Notes: a model not told the origin generated them from the letters alone. DNA of 13,537 nucleotides from an uncultured Pedobacter sp. (GCA_946478755.1 CAMLDJ010000140.1:1-13537); one strand, 5' to 3'. Positions 5,951 to 12,226 are shown, counted from the first letter of the stretch. Numbers and translations: made by a program.

Positions 5951-7250
5951 GGCCCTTCAACACGCATTTGCTGATTTGCATTTTTTCAGACTACCATTAA
6001 AAGAAGGAACGGTTACACTGACGTTAGATTGTCTAAATAGGCATTCGGAGTTTAGAAGACCAGTACGACCTTATTTATGTATTCGTCTGAGAAAAATAGC
6101 TTATCAGAACGAAGTTTTAATTGTTGGTGTGAAACTGGATAAGGAGGACGAGGAAACGGTTTATTTGCGGGTTACGTCTACTGAAGTATTGGTCAGTTGC
6201 AGTGTCGATACCCATGAAACTTATTTAAGCCGTTATGCTTACTTTGCTTTAGTCGAACTCATGTTTGTACATGATTATTTTAATTTCGATAAATTTTATT
6301 GGCCTGGTTTTTTTAATGCTGATACAGGCAAGAGCAGGTATTTGGACATCATCAACGATAGATGCGGGATGGATGTTACCCTCAAATCGAAATATTCACT
6401 TTTCTACAAGCCCGGGCACAATTTAATTTATCCACTGAAAGAAGCCGTAGAAAGAGCAAGGGTGAAGTCCATATGGCCAAAAGAAAGGGTTAGCGCGACA
6501 GATGGTCTTACTATTGGTTATTGCCTGGCAGACACCTTACTTAAGTCTTGGCATTCTAATCATTTTCCTTTTTTAATTCCTTATTCCGGCCTTTTGGCAA
6601 ATAATAGAGAGGTTATTAAAAGTTATATTAGTTTTATCAGGAACCCGCAAAACCTGCCTGTTCTGGATTATACCGCTCTACAGCAACAGTTGAATGAGCT
6701 ATGTTTCCAAATGATCGAACTTGCTGCGATTGGATCACCAGCTTATAATAGCACGGAAGACGAGAAGCAAAGGATACGCGAGGAAAACATTCGAAGAAAG
6801 GACAGCCTGTTTTTACTTTGGCAGCAAGCACTTCCGTTACTGGAATGTCAGCAGTTTACACATCATTACCACACCTATGGTTTGAAAAACGTTGTCGGCA
6901 AGCCCATAAAGAAAGAACTTGTGGCCTGCTCTTTTGCCCTAGAAGTTCCCCAGCTTTGTTTCTTGTGGCTGGATAAAGGCGAATATTATGAACTAAAATT
7001 GCGCTTTAAGGTAAAGAACAAGATGTTATTGCCAGATAAGAGCAATATTATGTTCTTTATCCATGCTAAGAATGATCCAACAAGATATTATTTGCTGGGA
7101 ACTTTAACAGATTTAAGGGTAGTGTCCTTTTTTGAATGGTATGGCTTTACCATTTCAGTCCTTAAGATTCATTATAAGCAATACTTTCAAACCTTTACAG
7201 AACAACTGGCAAGGGTTTATGAATTCGCCAGTTCATCAGACAAAATCTGA
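5943..7250 (+). CDS. 435-aa protein of unknown function, second gene of the operon
   Basis: I do not recognise a catalytic domain; there is no P-loop, HNH, PD-(D/E)XK or reverse-transcriptase motif, and no membrane segment. ATG 5943 is preferred over GTG 5931 because it overlaps the stop of the preceding gene in the usual coupled way. The region from about residue 230 is helical and charged (STEDEKQRIREENIRRKDSL). The C-terminal ~90 residues alternate strands and helices (MFFIHAKNDPTRYYLLGTL, then DLRVVSFFEWYGFTISVLK and HYKQYFQTFTEQLARVYEF). That end is reminiscent of the N-terminal accessory region of Bacteroidota SNF2-type helicases, in which a residue-display domain precedes the motor. 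If right, this is a free-standing accessory half without a motor; confidence in that is low. Confidence 0.75.
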   Translation: MSKALQHAFADLHFFRLPLKEGTVTLTLDCLNRHSEFRRPVRPYLCIRLRKIAYQNEVLIVGVKLDKEDEETVYLRVTSTEVLVSCSVDTHETYLSRYAYFALVELMFVHDYFNFDKFYWPGFFNADTGKSRYLDIINDRCGMDVTLKSKYSLFYKPGHNLIYPLKEAVERARVKSIWPKERVSATDGLTIGYCLADTLLKSWHSNHFPFLIPYSGLLANNREVIKSYISFIRNPQNLPVLDYTALQQQLNELCFQMIELAAIGSPAYNSTEDEKQRIREENIRRKDSLFLLWQQALPLLECQQFTHHYHTYGLKNVVGKPIKKELVACSFALEVPQLCFLWLDKGEYYELKLRFKVKNKMLLPDKSNIMFFIHAKNDPTRYYLLGTLTDLRVVSFFEWYGFTISVLKIHYKQYFQTFTEQLARVYEFASSSDKI

Positions 7251-7313
7251 TTAAATGGAATGTTAGTCAATAGGGCTAATTCGTATTTTTTTTGGAAATA
7301 ATCACGCAAAATT

Positions 7314-7631
7314 ATGTTAAAATATAAAATCAAAGAGTGCCTGAATAAATTAACAGTTTGTGAATACAGGATACTGGTAAAGGCCGTTCCAAATTATTTA
7401 GGTAGATCTACCAATACCTTCTGGAATTATGTAAACATTGAGGCCGATTCTAAAATAGACATACCTCATTGTACCGTTGTGAAGCTGGAAAAACTTTTTT
7501 CGTTAAAACCGGGGGAGTTAATAAATATCCAGGTTGAAGGAAAGCGCTGCGCCGAGGTTATAAATGATTTTAAAATGAAGTATAGAAATAAATGGAACCA
7601 TTTAGGTGATTTGGAAGATGCCGTTGGTTAG
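7314..7631 (+). CDS. Small putative DNA-binding protein (105 aa)
   Basis: A 105-aa soluble basic protein. The first ~70 residues (LTVCEYRILVKAVPNYLG, STNTFWNYVNIEAD, IPHCTVVKLEKLFSLKPGEL) read like a compact all-helical HTH domain with the pattern of short element-borne regulators, where the PGEL segment resembles the end of an XRE-like fold. The C-terminus is a basic helix (NDFKMKYRNKWNHLGDLED). I cannot name a family. It lies 63 bp after the 435-aa gene in the same direction and may belong to the same transcript; a weak TTAG/CTAA stem followed by eight Ts (about 7264-7297) could reduce readthrough. Confidence 0.65.
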   Translation: MLKYKIKECLNKLTVCEYRILVKAVPNYLGRSTNTFWNYVNIEADSKIDIPHCTVVKLEKLFSLKPGELINIQVEGKRCAEVINDFKMKYRNKWNHLGDLEDAVG

Positions 7632-7774
7632 CTAATATCGCTGCTCTCGTTTAAATCAATGCAACAAGACAGCCACGTAAAGTATCAACATGTATCTAAC
7701 CCGGTCAAATGGAGATAATGTGTTTGCCTTATTTAGGGTTTCAAGACATTGTTTCACTTATTTAATTAAAAGCT

Positions 7775-8326
7775 ATGGCTAAATATAACAGGTTTTCGGA
7801 TACAGAATTAGTCGACCTTTTAAGAAGGGAAGACAATCGGGCTTTCATTGAGATCTTTGACCGCTATTACATTTTACTTTTTTCATTTGCATGCAGACGC
7901 TTAGATAATAAAGAAATTGCAAAAGATCTGATTCATGATGCATTTGCAGATATCTGGGAAAAGCGTGAAACGGTTAATTTTCCAGGAGAGTTGCAACCCT
8001 TCCTTTTTACGGTTGTAAAAAACCGGATACTAAACCACTACAAACACAGCAAAGTTTCGCAAAAATATATTGATCATTGTCAACATCATTTAAGTAATGA
8101 ACAAGATAATACAGATCACTTGATCCGCGAAAATGATTTGCTGGCATTGATTGAAAAGGAGATTGCGGCCTTGCCTGAAAAAATGCGGATCGTATTTGAG
8201 TTGAGTCGAAAAGAATCCATGAACCGTAAGGAAATTTCAGAACATCTGGGCCTCACAGAAAATACAGTTAAAACTAATATACACCGGGCATTGAAAATTC
8301 TCTACAGGAAATTGTGTTCGTTTTGA
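7775..8326 (+). CDS. ECF-type RNA polymerase sigma factor (Bacteroidota expansion family)
   Basis: 183-aa sigma-70 family factor that would direct RNA polymerase to a specific promoter set. Region 2 spans about residues 22-90 (AFIEIFDRYYILLFSFACRR, then AKDLIHDAFADIWEKRE and FLFTVVKNRILNHYK). Region 4 spans about 128-180 (ALPEKMRIVFELSRKESMNR, then KEISEHLGLTENTVKTNIHR). This is the type usually paired with a FecR-like anti-sigma factor and a SusC/SusD transporter for glycan or iron uptake. None of these is next to it, which is unusual. Instead it heads a row of small genes separated by a shared 22-nt sequence, so it may be an orphan or may serve that array. Confidence 0.92.
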   Translation: MAKYNRFSDTELVDLLRREDNRAFIEIFDRYYILLFSFACRRLDNKEIAKDLIHDAFADIWEKRETVNFPGELQPFLFTVVKNRILNHYKHSKVSQKYIDHCQHHLSNEQDNTDHLIRENDLLALIEKEIAALPEKMRIVFELSRKESMNRKEISEHLGLTENTVKTNIHRALKILYRKLCSF

Positions 8327-8351
8327 CATGTTATCAAACAGCTAGCCCCAA

Positions 8352-8411
8352 ATGAAAATCCTACTCTTTTTATTCGTTAATTTGCCTATTGCTCGTGAGG
8401 CCAATGCTTGA
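8352..8411 (+). pseudogene. 19-codon signal-peptide-like remnant
   Basis: Reads MKILLFLFVNLPIAREANA then stop: a basic start, a hydrophobic core and an A-x-A-like end, as in a lipoprotein or Sec signal peptide without its mature protein. It ends 10 bp before the first 22-nt repeat. It may be the stub of a secreted protein gene deleted when the downstream unit arrived. A functional micropeptide is the alternative. Confidence 0.35.
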
Positions 8412-8421
8412 TTTATTGTAG

Positions 8422-8443
8422 TTGTCTCAAAAAACAAACATTA
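8422..8443 (+). repeat. 22-nt intergenic repeat, copy 1
   Basis: TTGTCTCAAAAAACAAAC followed by ATTA. It lies in the gap between the sigma-factor gene and the three-TM protein gene, 47 bp before the latter's ATG. Consensus across copies: TTGTCTCAMAAAACRAA then YRTTA. Confidence 0.75.
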
Positions 8444-8490
8444 GGCATATTAATTACAAATTGATCAGCGTAAAACGTATTTGAATAAAC

Positions 8491-8958
8491 ATGGAAAACA
8501 TTGTACAAAAAGATTTATCTGATGAAATCAAAACGGCTAGGGAGAACCAACTGAAGTTTGCGTACTATGTTATAGGTTTAGCCGTAGCATCGATTGGGTA
8601 TAGTGTAAATCAAACATTAGGTAAAACCTTGGCGTTGTCGCAAATTCCTTTAGGAATTTCTATTGTTCTTTTTTTTGCCTGTATTGCATTAGGATTTGCA
8701 TATATCCGAACTCTCAATGCTTCAATGCAGATGGATATCAAATTTTCTCAGGATGAAAACGCAATTGAGGCAACCGAGGCTGATGAAGATGAAAGATACA
8801 AACTGAAGATGCTCGTATATAAAGAAAGATTGCTAGCTGGGAGTGAGATGTCCAGAGCAAACGCAAATAGGTTTAAATACCAGCAACAATGTTTTTTGTG
8901 GGCTATTCTATTATTTACAGCCTGGCGAATCTTAGAAATGTACCTGCTTTCAGTTTAA
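8491..8958 (+). CDS. Three-TM membrane protein of unknown function (155 aa)
   Basis: Predicted inner-membrane protein with hydrophobic segments at about 22-39, 53-73 and 132-153. An acidic then basic loop of ~60 residues (QDENAIEATEADEDERYKLK) separates the second and third segments. The N-terminus (MENIVQKDLSDEIKTARENQ) is amphipathic and charged. No signal peptide or recognised domain. Membrane topology and context, in a row of small unrelated genes separated by a shared repeat, fit an immunity protein or phage-defence effector, but that is inference from context only. Confidence 0.7.
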   Translation: MENIVQKDLSDEIKTARENQLKFAYYVIGLAVASIGYSVNQTLGKTLALSQIPLGISIVLFFACIALGFAYIRTLNASMQMDIKFSQDENAIEATEADEDERYKLKMLVYKERLLAGSEMSRANANRFKYQQQCFLWAILLFTAWRILEMYLLSV

Positions 8959-8972
8959 TAAGATGAGTGTTG

Positions 8973-8994
8973 TTGTCTCACAAAACGAATGTTA
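8973..8994 (+). repeat. 22-nt intergenic repeat, copy 2
   Basis: TTGTCTCACAAAACGAATG followed by TTA, beginning 15 bp after the stop of the three-TM gene. The ATG inside the repeat (8989-8991) opens a short frame of 23 codons. Confidence 0.78.
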
Positions 8995-9060
8995 GCCGGA
9001 TGCCAGTGGCCAGCTGCGGGGGATCAGATCAGGAAGATCATGGAGGAATTAAAATCTTAA
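8989..9060 (+). pseudogene. 23-codon fragment starting inside repeat copy 2
   Basis: Reads MLAGCQWPAAGDQIRKIMEELKS-stop. It is noticeably protein-like and resembles the C-terminus of a larger soluble protein joined directly to the repeat. It is more likely a truncated gene tail than a working peptide. Confidence 0.35.
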
Positions 9061-9076
9061 AAAACGAATGTATTCC
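9055..9076 (+). repeat. Degenerate 22-nt repeat copy
   Basis: TCTTAAAAAACGAATGTATT shares AAAAACGAATGT with copy 2 and has TCTTA in place of TCTCA. It overlaps the stop codon of the 8989-9060 fragment. Its own ATG (9068) opens another short frame. Confidence 0.45.
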
Positions 9077-9136
9077 AACTTTGCCGATGAAATTGTTGAA
9101 AGCTTCACAAAAGACAAAACGTTTGTTAAGTTTTAA
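9068..9136 (+). pseudogene. 22-codon fragment starting inside the degenerate repeat
   Basis: Reads MYSNFADEIVESFTKDKTFV, then KF and stop. Like the preceding fragment it looks like the authentic tail of a protein abutting a repeat copy, so at least two genes appear to have been trimmed to ~20 codons within 150 bp. Confidence 0.35.
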
Positions 9137-9154
9137 AGACAAGTATTAATTAAT

Positions 9155-9358
9155 ATGGATTTTAGAAACTTATCTATTGGTGTTGGCTTTTTGATAGCGG
9201 CATATCTGCTATTTTGGATTGTTAAGAACGATCAGCCTTCTTCGGAAAAAACTAATTGGGAAGGACCTACACTCTCTACATATATTGGCCTGTGGGGTAG
9301 CTCAATTTTGTGTGCTGTAGTCGGCGTGGCTTATATATTTAAATCGTTGCAGTCTTGA
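9155..9358 (+). CDS. Two-TM small membrane protein (67 aa), immunity-like
   Basis: Hydrophobic segments at about 5-24 (NLSIGVGFLIAAYLLFWIVK) and 43-63 (YIGLWGSSILCAVVGVAYIF) are joined by a polar loop (NDQPSSEKTNWEGPTLST), giving a hairpin topology. Small two-TM proteins of this style are common in Bacteroidota next to polymorphic toxins, where they can act as immunity proteins; that is a contextual guess. No toxin is present here. The start at 9155 follows ATTAATTAAT with no clear ribosome-binding site, as is normal for Bacteroidota. Confidence 0.65.
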   Translation: MDFRNLSIGVGFLIAAYLLFWIVKNDQPSSEKTNWEGPTLSTYIGLWGSSILCAVVGVAYIFKSLQS

Positions 9359-9431
9359 ACATAATTGTAGATTAAGGGATTTGATATACTGATCAATACT
9401 TGGGAGAGTGCAAGTAGTTTTACTAAATTAC

Positions 9432-9453
9432 TTGTCTCAAAAAACGAAGAATT
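9432..9453 (+). repeat. 22-nt intergenic repeat, copy 3
   Basis: TTGTCTCAAAAAACGAAG followed by AATT, 23 bp before the 104-aa gene. The repeat's start forms the right side of a hairpin: CAAGTA (9411-9416) with TACTTG (9429-9434), extended by GAGA/TCTC across a bulge. Confidence 0.75.
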
Positions 9454-9476
9454 TTAAAAAATTACTATATTATTAA

Positions 9477-9791
9477 ATGAAGTGCTTTATATATATAGAT
9501 GCCGTAAAAATAGGTGGTGCAGACCTGTCAGTGATTGATGAATCTATGGGAGTAATCGGAGGTGAGTTTATTCCTTCCGGAGCCTATAATAAATTTCAAT
9601 CTTTAATTCAAGATCAGTGCGAACATAAAGGGATTTCTAATCTAAGTGACTTCAATTATAGAATTGCTATTGCAAACCATATTGATCTCAACCCAGAGGG
9701 TGGTATTGGAATTACTGACTTACGAGACTTTGATGAGATCTATATTGAATGCGCTGGCTTAAATGGAGACCAACTAATGGAGTTCAAATAG
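9477..9791 (+). CDS. 104-aa soluble protein of unknown function
   Basis: Acidic, soluble, no signal peptide or membrane segment. Strand-rich pattern (MKCFIYIDAVKIGGADLSVI, SMGVIGGEFIPSGAYNKF, GGIGITDLRDFDEIYIECAG). I do not recognise the family. An acidic, compact ~100-aa fold in a row of repeat-separated genes is typical of nuclease-inhibiting immunity proteins. It directly precedes an HNH nuclease gene with only a 27-bp gap, almost wholly occupied by repeat copy 4. Whether the two interact is untested. Confidence 0.65.
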   Translation: MKCFIYIDAVKIGGADLSVIDESMGVIGGEFIPSGAYNKFQSLIQDQCEHKGISNLSDFNYRIAIANHIDLNPEGGIGITDLRDFDEIYIECAGLNGDQLMEFK

Positions 9792-9792
9792 A

Positions 9793-9814
9793 AAGTCTCA
9801 CAAAACGAATATTA
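9793..9814 (+). repeat. 22-nt intergenic repeat, copy 4
   Basis: AAGTCTCACAAAACGAATA followed by TTA. It fills nearly the whole 27-bp gap between the 104-aa gene and the HNH gene, ending 4 bp before the HNH start codon. This places the repeat, rather than any longer spacer, as the shared intergenic element. Confidence 0.78.
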
Positions 9815-9818
9815 TTCA

Positions 9819-10304
9819 ATGAAAGTGAAACACCCTTTAGCATCCTGTAATCACGCCCAAAATGGTATGATTAATAATCTCCCTAATGGCTTAAGATCAT
9901 TTTATAGATTGTTGTTTAGTTATTCTAACGCATCTTTTTTATTTCATACGGTAGCAAAGACACTGCCTGAATACTCGGGTATAGGTATGGTGGAGTATAT
10001 TAAAAAACTCATGGGGGAAAAAGATTTTCTAGCATATCAGAGCATGGTTAATGATGGTTTTATCATTCAGAATAATAAACGGGAAATCCACAACAACGAT
10101 AGAGACTACATTTTTGAGCGAGATGGCTATAAATGTATTAAGCCGGGATGTAATGACACAGAAAATTTGACGGTTGATCATATCGTTCCAATTGTTCATG
10201 GCGGGACTAACACAATTGATAATTACCAAACATTGTGCGATTTTCACAATCAAGAGAAGAAGAACCGAGTTATTGATTATAGGCCTATTAAGGAAAAGAA
10301 ATAA
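9819..10304 (+). CDS. HNH-family endonuclease (161 aa)
   Basis: The C-terminal HNH nuclease domain covers about residues 97-150: zinc-binding pairs C106/C111 and C140/H143, the catalytic segment VDHIVPIVHGG (H121) and N135. It is complete and should cut or nick DNA. The N-terminal ~95 residues (RSFYRLLFSYSNASFLFHTV and following) form an unrecognised helical domain. As a free-standing 161-aa gene it could be an element-borne homing-like nuclease, a defence effector, or the toxic part of a polymorphic toxin detached from its delivery region. The upstream 104-aa gene is a candidate partner. A second HNH-adjacent ATG (9867) is in frame, but 9819 gives the full N-terminal domain. Confidence 0.85.
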   Translation: MKVKHPLASCNHAQNGMINNLPNGLRSFYRLLFSYSNASFLFHTVAKTLPEYSGIGMVEYIKKLMGEKDFLAYQSMVNDGFIIQNNKREIHNNDRDYIFERDGYKCIKPGCNDTENLTVDHIVPIVHGGTNTIDNYQTLCDFHNQEKKNRVIDYRPIKEKK

Positions 10305-10445
10305 AATAGCCGGAAGAATAAAATCTTAATTATCGAAACGCCAGAGCGAAAACTGGCTGGCTATGCGGATAAGGTTTTTTTGCAGGCCTCAAATGCGCCG
10401 GGGGTAATGCAGTCAATGTCGGCTAGTCTTATTGTGAGTAGATAG
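10305..10445 (+). pseudogene. Protein-like remnant fused in frame after the HNH stop codon
   Basis: Directly after the HNH TAA, the same frame stays open for 46 codons with strong protein character: KILIIETPERKLAGYADKVF then LQASNAPGVMQSMSASLIVSR and stop. The pattern resembles the last strand-helix units of a SIS-domain (sugar isomerase or RpiR-type) protein, a weak assignment. It has no start of its own, so it is a truncated gene tail. Stems ATAGCC/GGCTAT (10306-10311, 10359-10364) and GCCAG/CTGGC (10340-10344, 10353-10357) lie in it. Confidence 0.4.
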
Positions 10446-10462
10446 GAATTTCATTAAATTTG
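10431..10462 (+). promoter_or_regulatory. Bacteroidota-type promoter for the 255-aa gene
   Basis: ATTG (10431-10434) as the -33 element and TAAATTTG (10455-10462) as a perfect TAnnTTTG -7 element, 20 bp apart. The predicted start is near 10468, giving a leader of ~10 nt before ATG 10479. Confidence 0.6.
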
Positions 10463-10478
10463 GATATATCTGCATCTT

Positions 10479-11246
10479 ATGAGTTTAGATTTTTTCCGTC
10501 CACGAGACCGTTTTGATTTTTCTAAAGATACACTAGACATTGGCAAACCATTCTTCTGGGATAGGGAAAGCTTTTTAAAACACTTTTTTCTGCGGATCTT
10601 TGCCATTGGTAACCATCGGTGGGAAGAATTTTATCGTCACCATTTGACCTATTATTTGTCAAATCATCCAGATGGACGTGACGAGATATTCTTTAAGAAA
10701 TTGTGGCTTTTGATAGAAACTCGACTAAAAAGCTTAGTGCTGAAAGACATCTATGTGAGCAAAACCCATGTTAGAGATCAGAAGGAAATCGAACATTTAA
10801 AAAGCTTCACCAGATTTCTCACAGCTATTGACAAATGGAACTGCCATGAAACGGACAAAGCCGCTGTTGTCAGATTGCAAACTGAATTATATTCCGCACT
10901 CGATCAGGTTAAAAATCAAAAGGCCGAATTAAAAGAGGCTAAAAAACTAGAAACCACAGATCATATTAACATTCCAAAAGGCTACCTGCTTACTGTTGTA
11001 GATATATTCATTGAATTACAGAAGCAAACAGTGGATGACAAAGTAGAACTGGTATTTTCCAGAACGCAGGCAATTTGGATGAAAATGATTTGCAGGTACT
11101 TCACAGAAGACCATCAGACTATTAAGTATGATAGACTTAAAAGGTACTTTTCTCCTGATCCCGATGACTTATCAAAGGTGAAATTTTCAGAGGTGCCGGA
11201 CAATAAAAAGCTTTTCAAAATCGTACCTACCAAAAAGAGAAGCTAA
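10479..11246 (+). CDS. Conserved-looking 255-aa protein of unknown function, mobilization-module side
   Basis: Soluble, helical, charged protein without signal peptide or membrane segment. The N-terminal part is aromatic-rich (MSLDFFRPRDRFDFS, KPFFWDRESFLKHFFLRIF). The middle (about 115-165) is a predicted coiled coil (LQTELYSALDQVKNQKAELK). The C-terminus ends in a basic region (KYDRLKRYFSPDPDDLSKVK and following). I do not recognise the family. Its place, just before the HTH/excisionase-like operon and mobilization genes, and its own promoter resemble regulatory proteins such as RteC in Bacteroides elements, but the sequence gives no clear RteC signature, so this is context only. Confidence 0.7.
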   Translation: MSLDFFRPRDRFDFSKDTLDIGKPFFWDRESFLKHFFLRIFAIGNHRWEEFYRHHLTYYLSNHPDGRDEIFFKKLWLLIETRLKSLVLKDIYVSKTHVRDQKEIEHLKSFTRFLTAIDKWNCHETDKAAVVRLQTELYSALDQVKNQKAELKEAKKLETTDHINIPKGYLLTVVDIFIELQKQTVDDKVELVFSRTQAIWMKMICRYFTEDHQTIKYDRLKRYFSPDPDDLSKVKFSEVPDNKKLFKIVPTKKRS

Positions 11247-11339
11247 AACACTATTTTATTTTTTCTTTTCCTCTATGCCAATTCAAATTGCATCTATTTG
11301 ATAAGCAATAGTTTGATTGTTGTTCAACATCAAAATAAC

Positions 11340-11370
11340 ACCCTTATATTACCCTCGTTTTTGTAAGGGT
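11340..11370. promoter_or_regulatory. Inverted-repeat element, copy A (candidate operator)
   Basis: ACCCTTA (11340-11346) and TAAGGGT (11364-11370) are exact complements. The left arm continues as CCCTTATATT, shared with copy B 106 bp downstream. Confidence 0.5.
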
Positions 11371-11446
11371 AATGAACACGTTGGTTTGCAATGCACATTT
11401 GGGTCAAATCGACAAGTATGCAGATCACTTATCAAAATTCGTTATC

Positions 11447-11472
11447 CCCTTATATTGTAAATGATGTAAGGG
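11447..11472. promoter_or_regulatory. Inverted-repeat element, copy B (candidate operator)
   Basis: CCCTTATATT (11447-11456) with TAAGGG (11467-11472). Same arms as copy A with a shorter spacer (10 against 13 nt between TATATT and TAAGGG). The spacer sequence differs, so the arms are what is conserved, as for a protein-binding site. Confidence 0.5.
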
Positions 11473-11648
11473 CTTCAACCACGCTATTCCAAAACTATCC
11501 CCCTTTTGAGGACAGTACATAATTGTATCCATGCGCACAGATATATAGATGGTCAGATAAGTATCTATTTGGATATGTACATACAGATAGGTCGACCGCC
11601 AGATGCACAACTATTCAGTTATTTTATTGTTCACTTGAATACGACGTT

Positions 11649-11927
11649 ATGAATATTAACATTATAACCTCAGACGATTTAAAACTATTTAAATTAGAAT
11701 TGATCGCAGAACTTAAAGAAGTATTGCAGCCACAACGGCCACTTGCAAAGACCTGGCTAAAAAGTGCCGAAGTCAGAAAGATATTGAGCATTTCACCGGG
11801 AACTTTACAGAACCTTCGTATCAACGGTACATTGCATTATAGAAAGATCGGGGGAACGATGTACTATAAGTCCGATGATATTAATCTGATGCTTGGCGAA
11901 AATCCGATAGAAGGAGGTGCATCATGA
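11649..11927 (+). CDS. Helix-turn-helix (excisionase-like) protein
   Basis: 92-aa protein of the MerR-like HTH_17/excisionase type found in Bacteroidota conjugative elements. The N-terminal helix (ITSDDLKLFKLELIAELKEV) precedes a linker (PLAKTWLKSAEVRKILSISP) and the winged HTH (GTLQNLRINGTLHYRKIGGT, then MYYKSDDINLML), about residues 37-85. ATG 11649 is chosen because homologues start at MNI..IT..DL; an in-frame extension to 11523 has an unlikely sequence and would run through the upstream repeats. The final 4 bp (ATGA) overlap the next gene, so the pair is an operon. Likely roles are control of excision or of mobilization genes. Confidence 0.82.
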   Translation: MNINIITSDDLKLFKLELIAELKEVLQPQRPLAKTWLKSAEVRKILSISPGTLQNLRINGTLHYRKIGGTMYYKSDDINLMLGENPIEGGAS

Positions 11928-12226
11928 ATTATTTGCCCGCTACATTTATAAAACGAGCAGCCGATGATCACCGTTTGTTGCCATCTCATTTAAGTCTGGT
12001 CATGGCGGTATTTTATTTCCGCACTGATGAATCGCCGGGAGCAGCAACACGGGTTAGCCGCAGTAAGCTCATGCGTTTCTCCCGGATTAAATCCATCGCT
12101 ACCTATCATAAATGTTTGAAGGATTTAATTGATTTCGGATATGTTAATTATGAGCCATCTTACCACCCGACAAATGCCAGTTCAATATGGCTGTTAAATG
12201 AAGATGGGCAAAGTTGCGGTGGCTGA
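11924..12226 (+). CDS. Small winged-helix-like protein of conjugative elements
   Basis: 100-aa protein overlapping the HTH gene by ATGA. The segment from about residue 44 (RVSRSKLMRFSRIKSIATYH, then KCLKDLIDFGYVNYEPSYHP) has the spacing of a winged HTH: recognition helix, then L..L...GY and a wing with a final hydrophobic strand (SSIWLL). Genes of this type sit between the HTH_17 gene and the mob genes in Bacteroidota elements. They are probably transcription regulators, or relics of plasmid replication initiator N-termini. A specific function is not known. Confidence 0.7.
   Translation: MNYLPATFIKRAADDHRLLPSHLSLVMAVFYFRTDESPGAATRVSRSKLMRFSRIKSIATYHKCLKDLIDFGYVNYEPSYHPTNASSIWLLNEDGQSCGG

Larger units (their letters stand above)
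11247..11648 (+). other. 400-bp regulatory-looking intergenic region
   Basis: No gene. It contains two copies of a CCCTTATATT...TAAGGG inverted repeat (listed separately), the near-palindrome AGATA-AG-TATCT (about 11555-11566), TATGTACATA, and three occurrences of CAGATA between 11538 and 11590. It is AT-rich, and no exact TAnnTTTG was found near the following start. It probably holds the promoter and operators of the HTH operon that begins at 11649. Confidence 0.5.

Noticed and set aside
8380..9000. Repeats as classical integron attC sites (ATTAGGC near 8441, GTTAGCC near 8991)
   Set aside because: The R-box-like ends are not conserved among copies, the left-arm complements are missing or imperfect, and no IntI-type integrase is present.
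8967..9149. 60-codon open frame as a gene
   Set aside because: It overlaps repeats and two better fragments in another frame; its own sequence is not protein-like.
8422..9814. Repeats as a CRISPR array
   Set aside because: The intervals are 340-550 bp and mostly hold genes; no uniform spacers and no cas genes.
11425..11610. Minus-strand 61-codon frame
   Set aside because: It is a by-product of AT-rich palindromic repeats (YLYVHIQIDTYLTIYISV) in a regulatory region.
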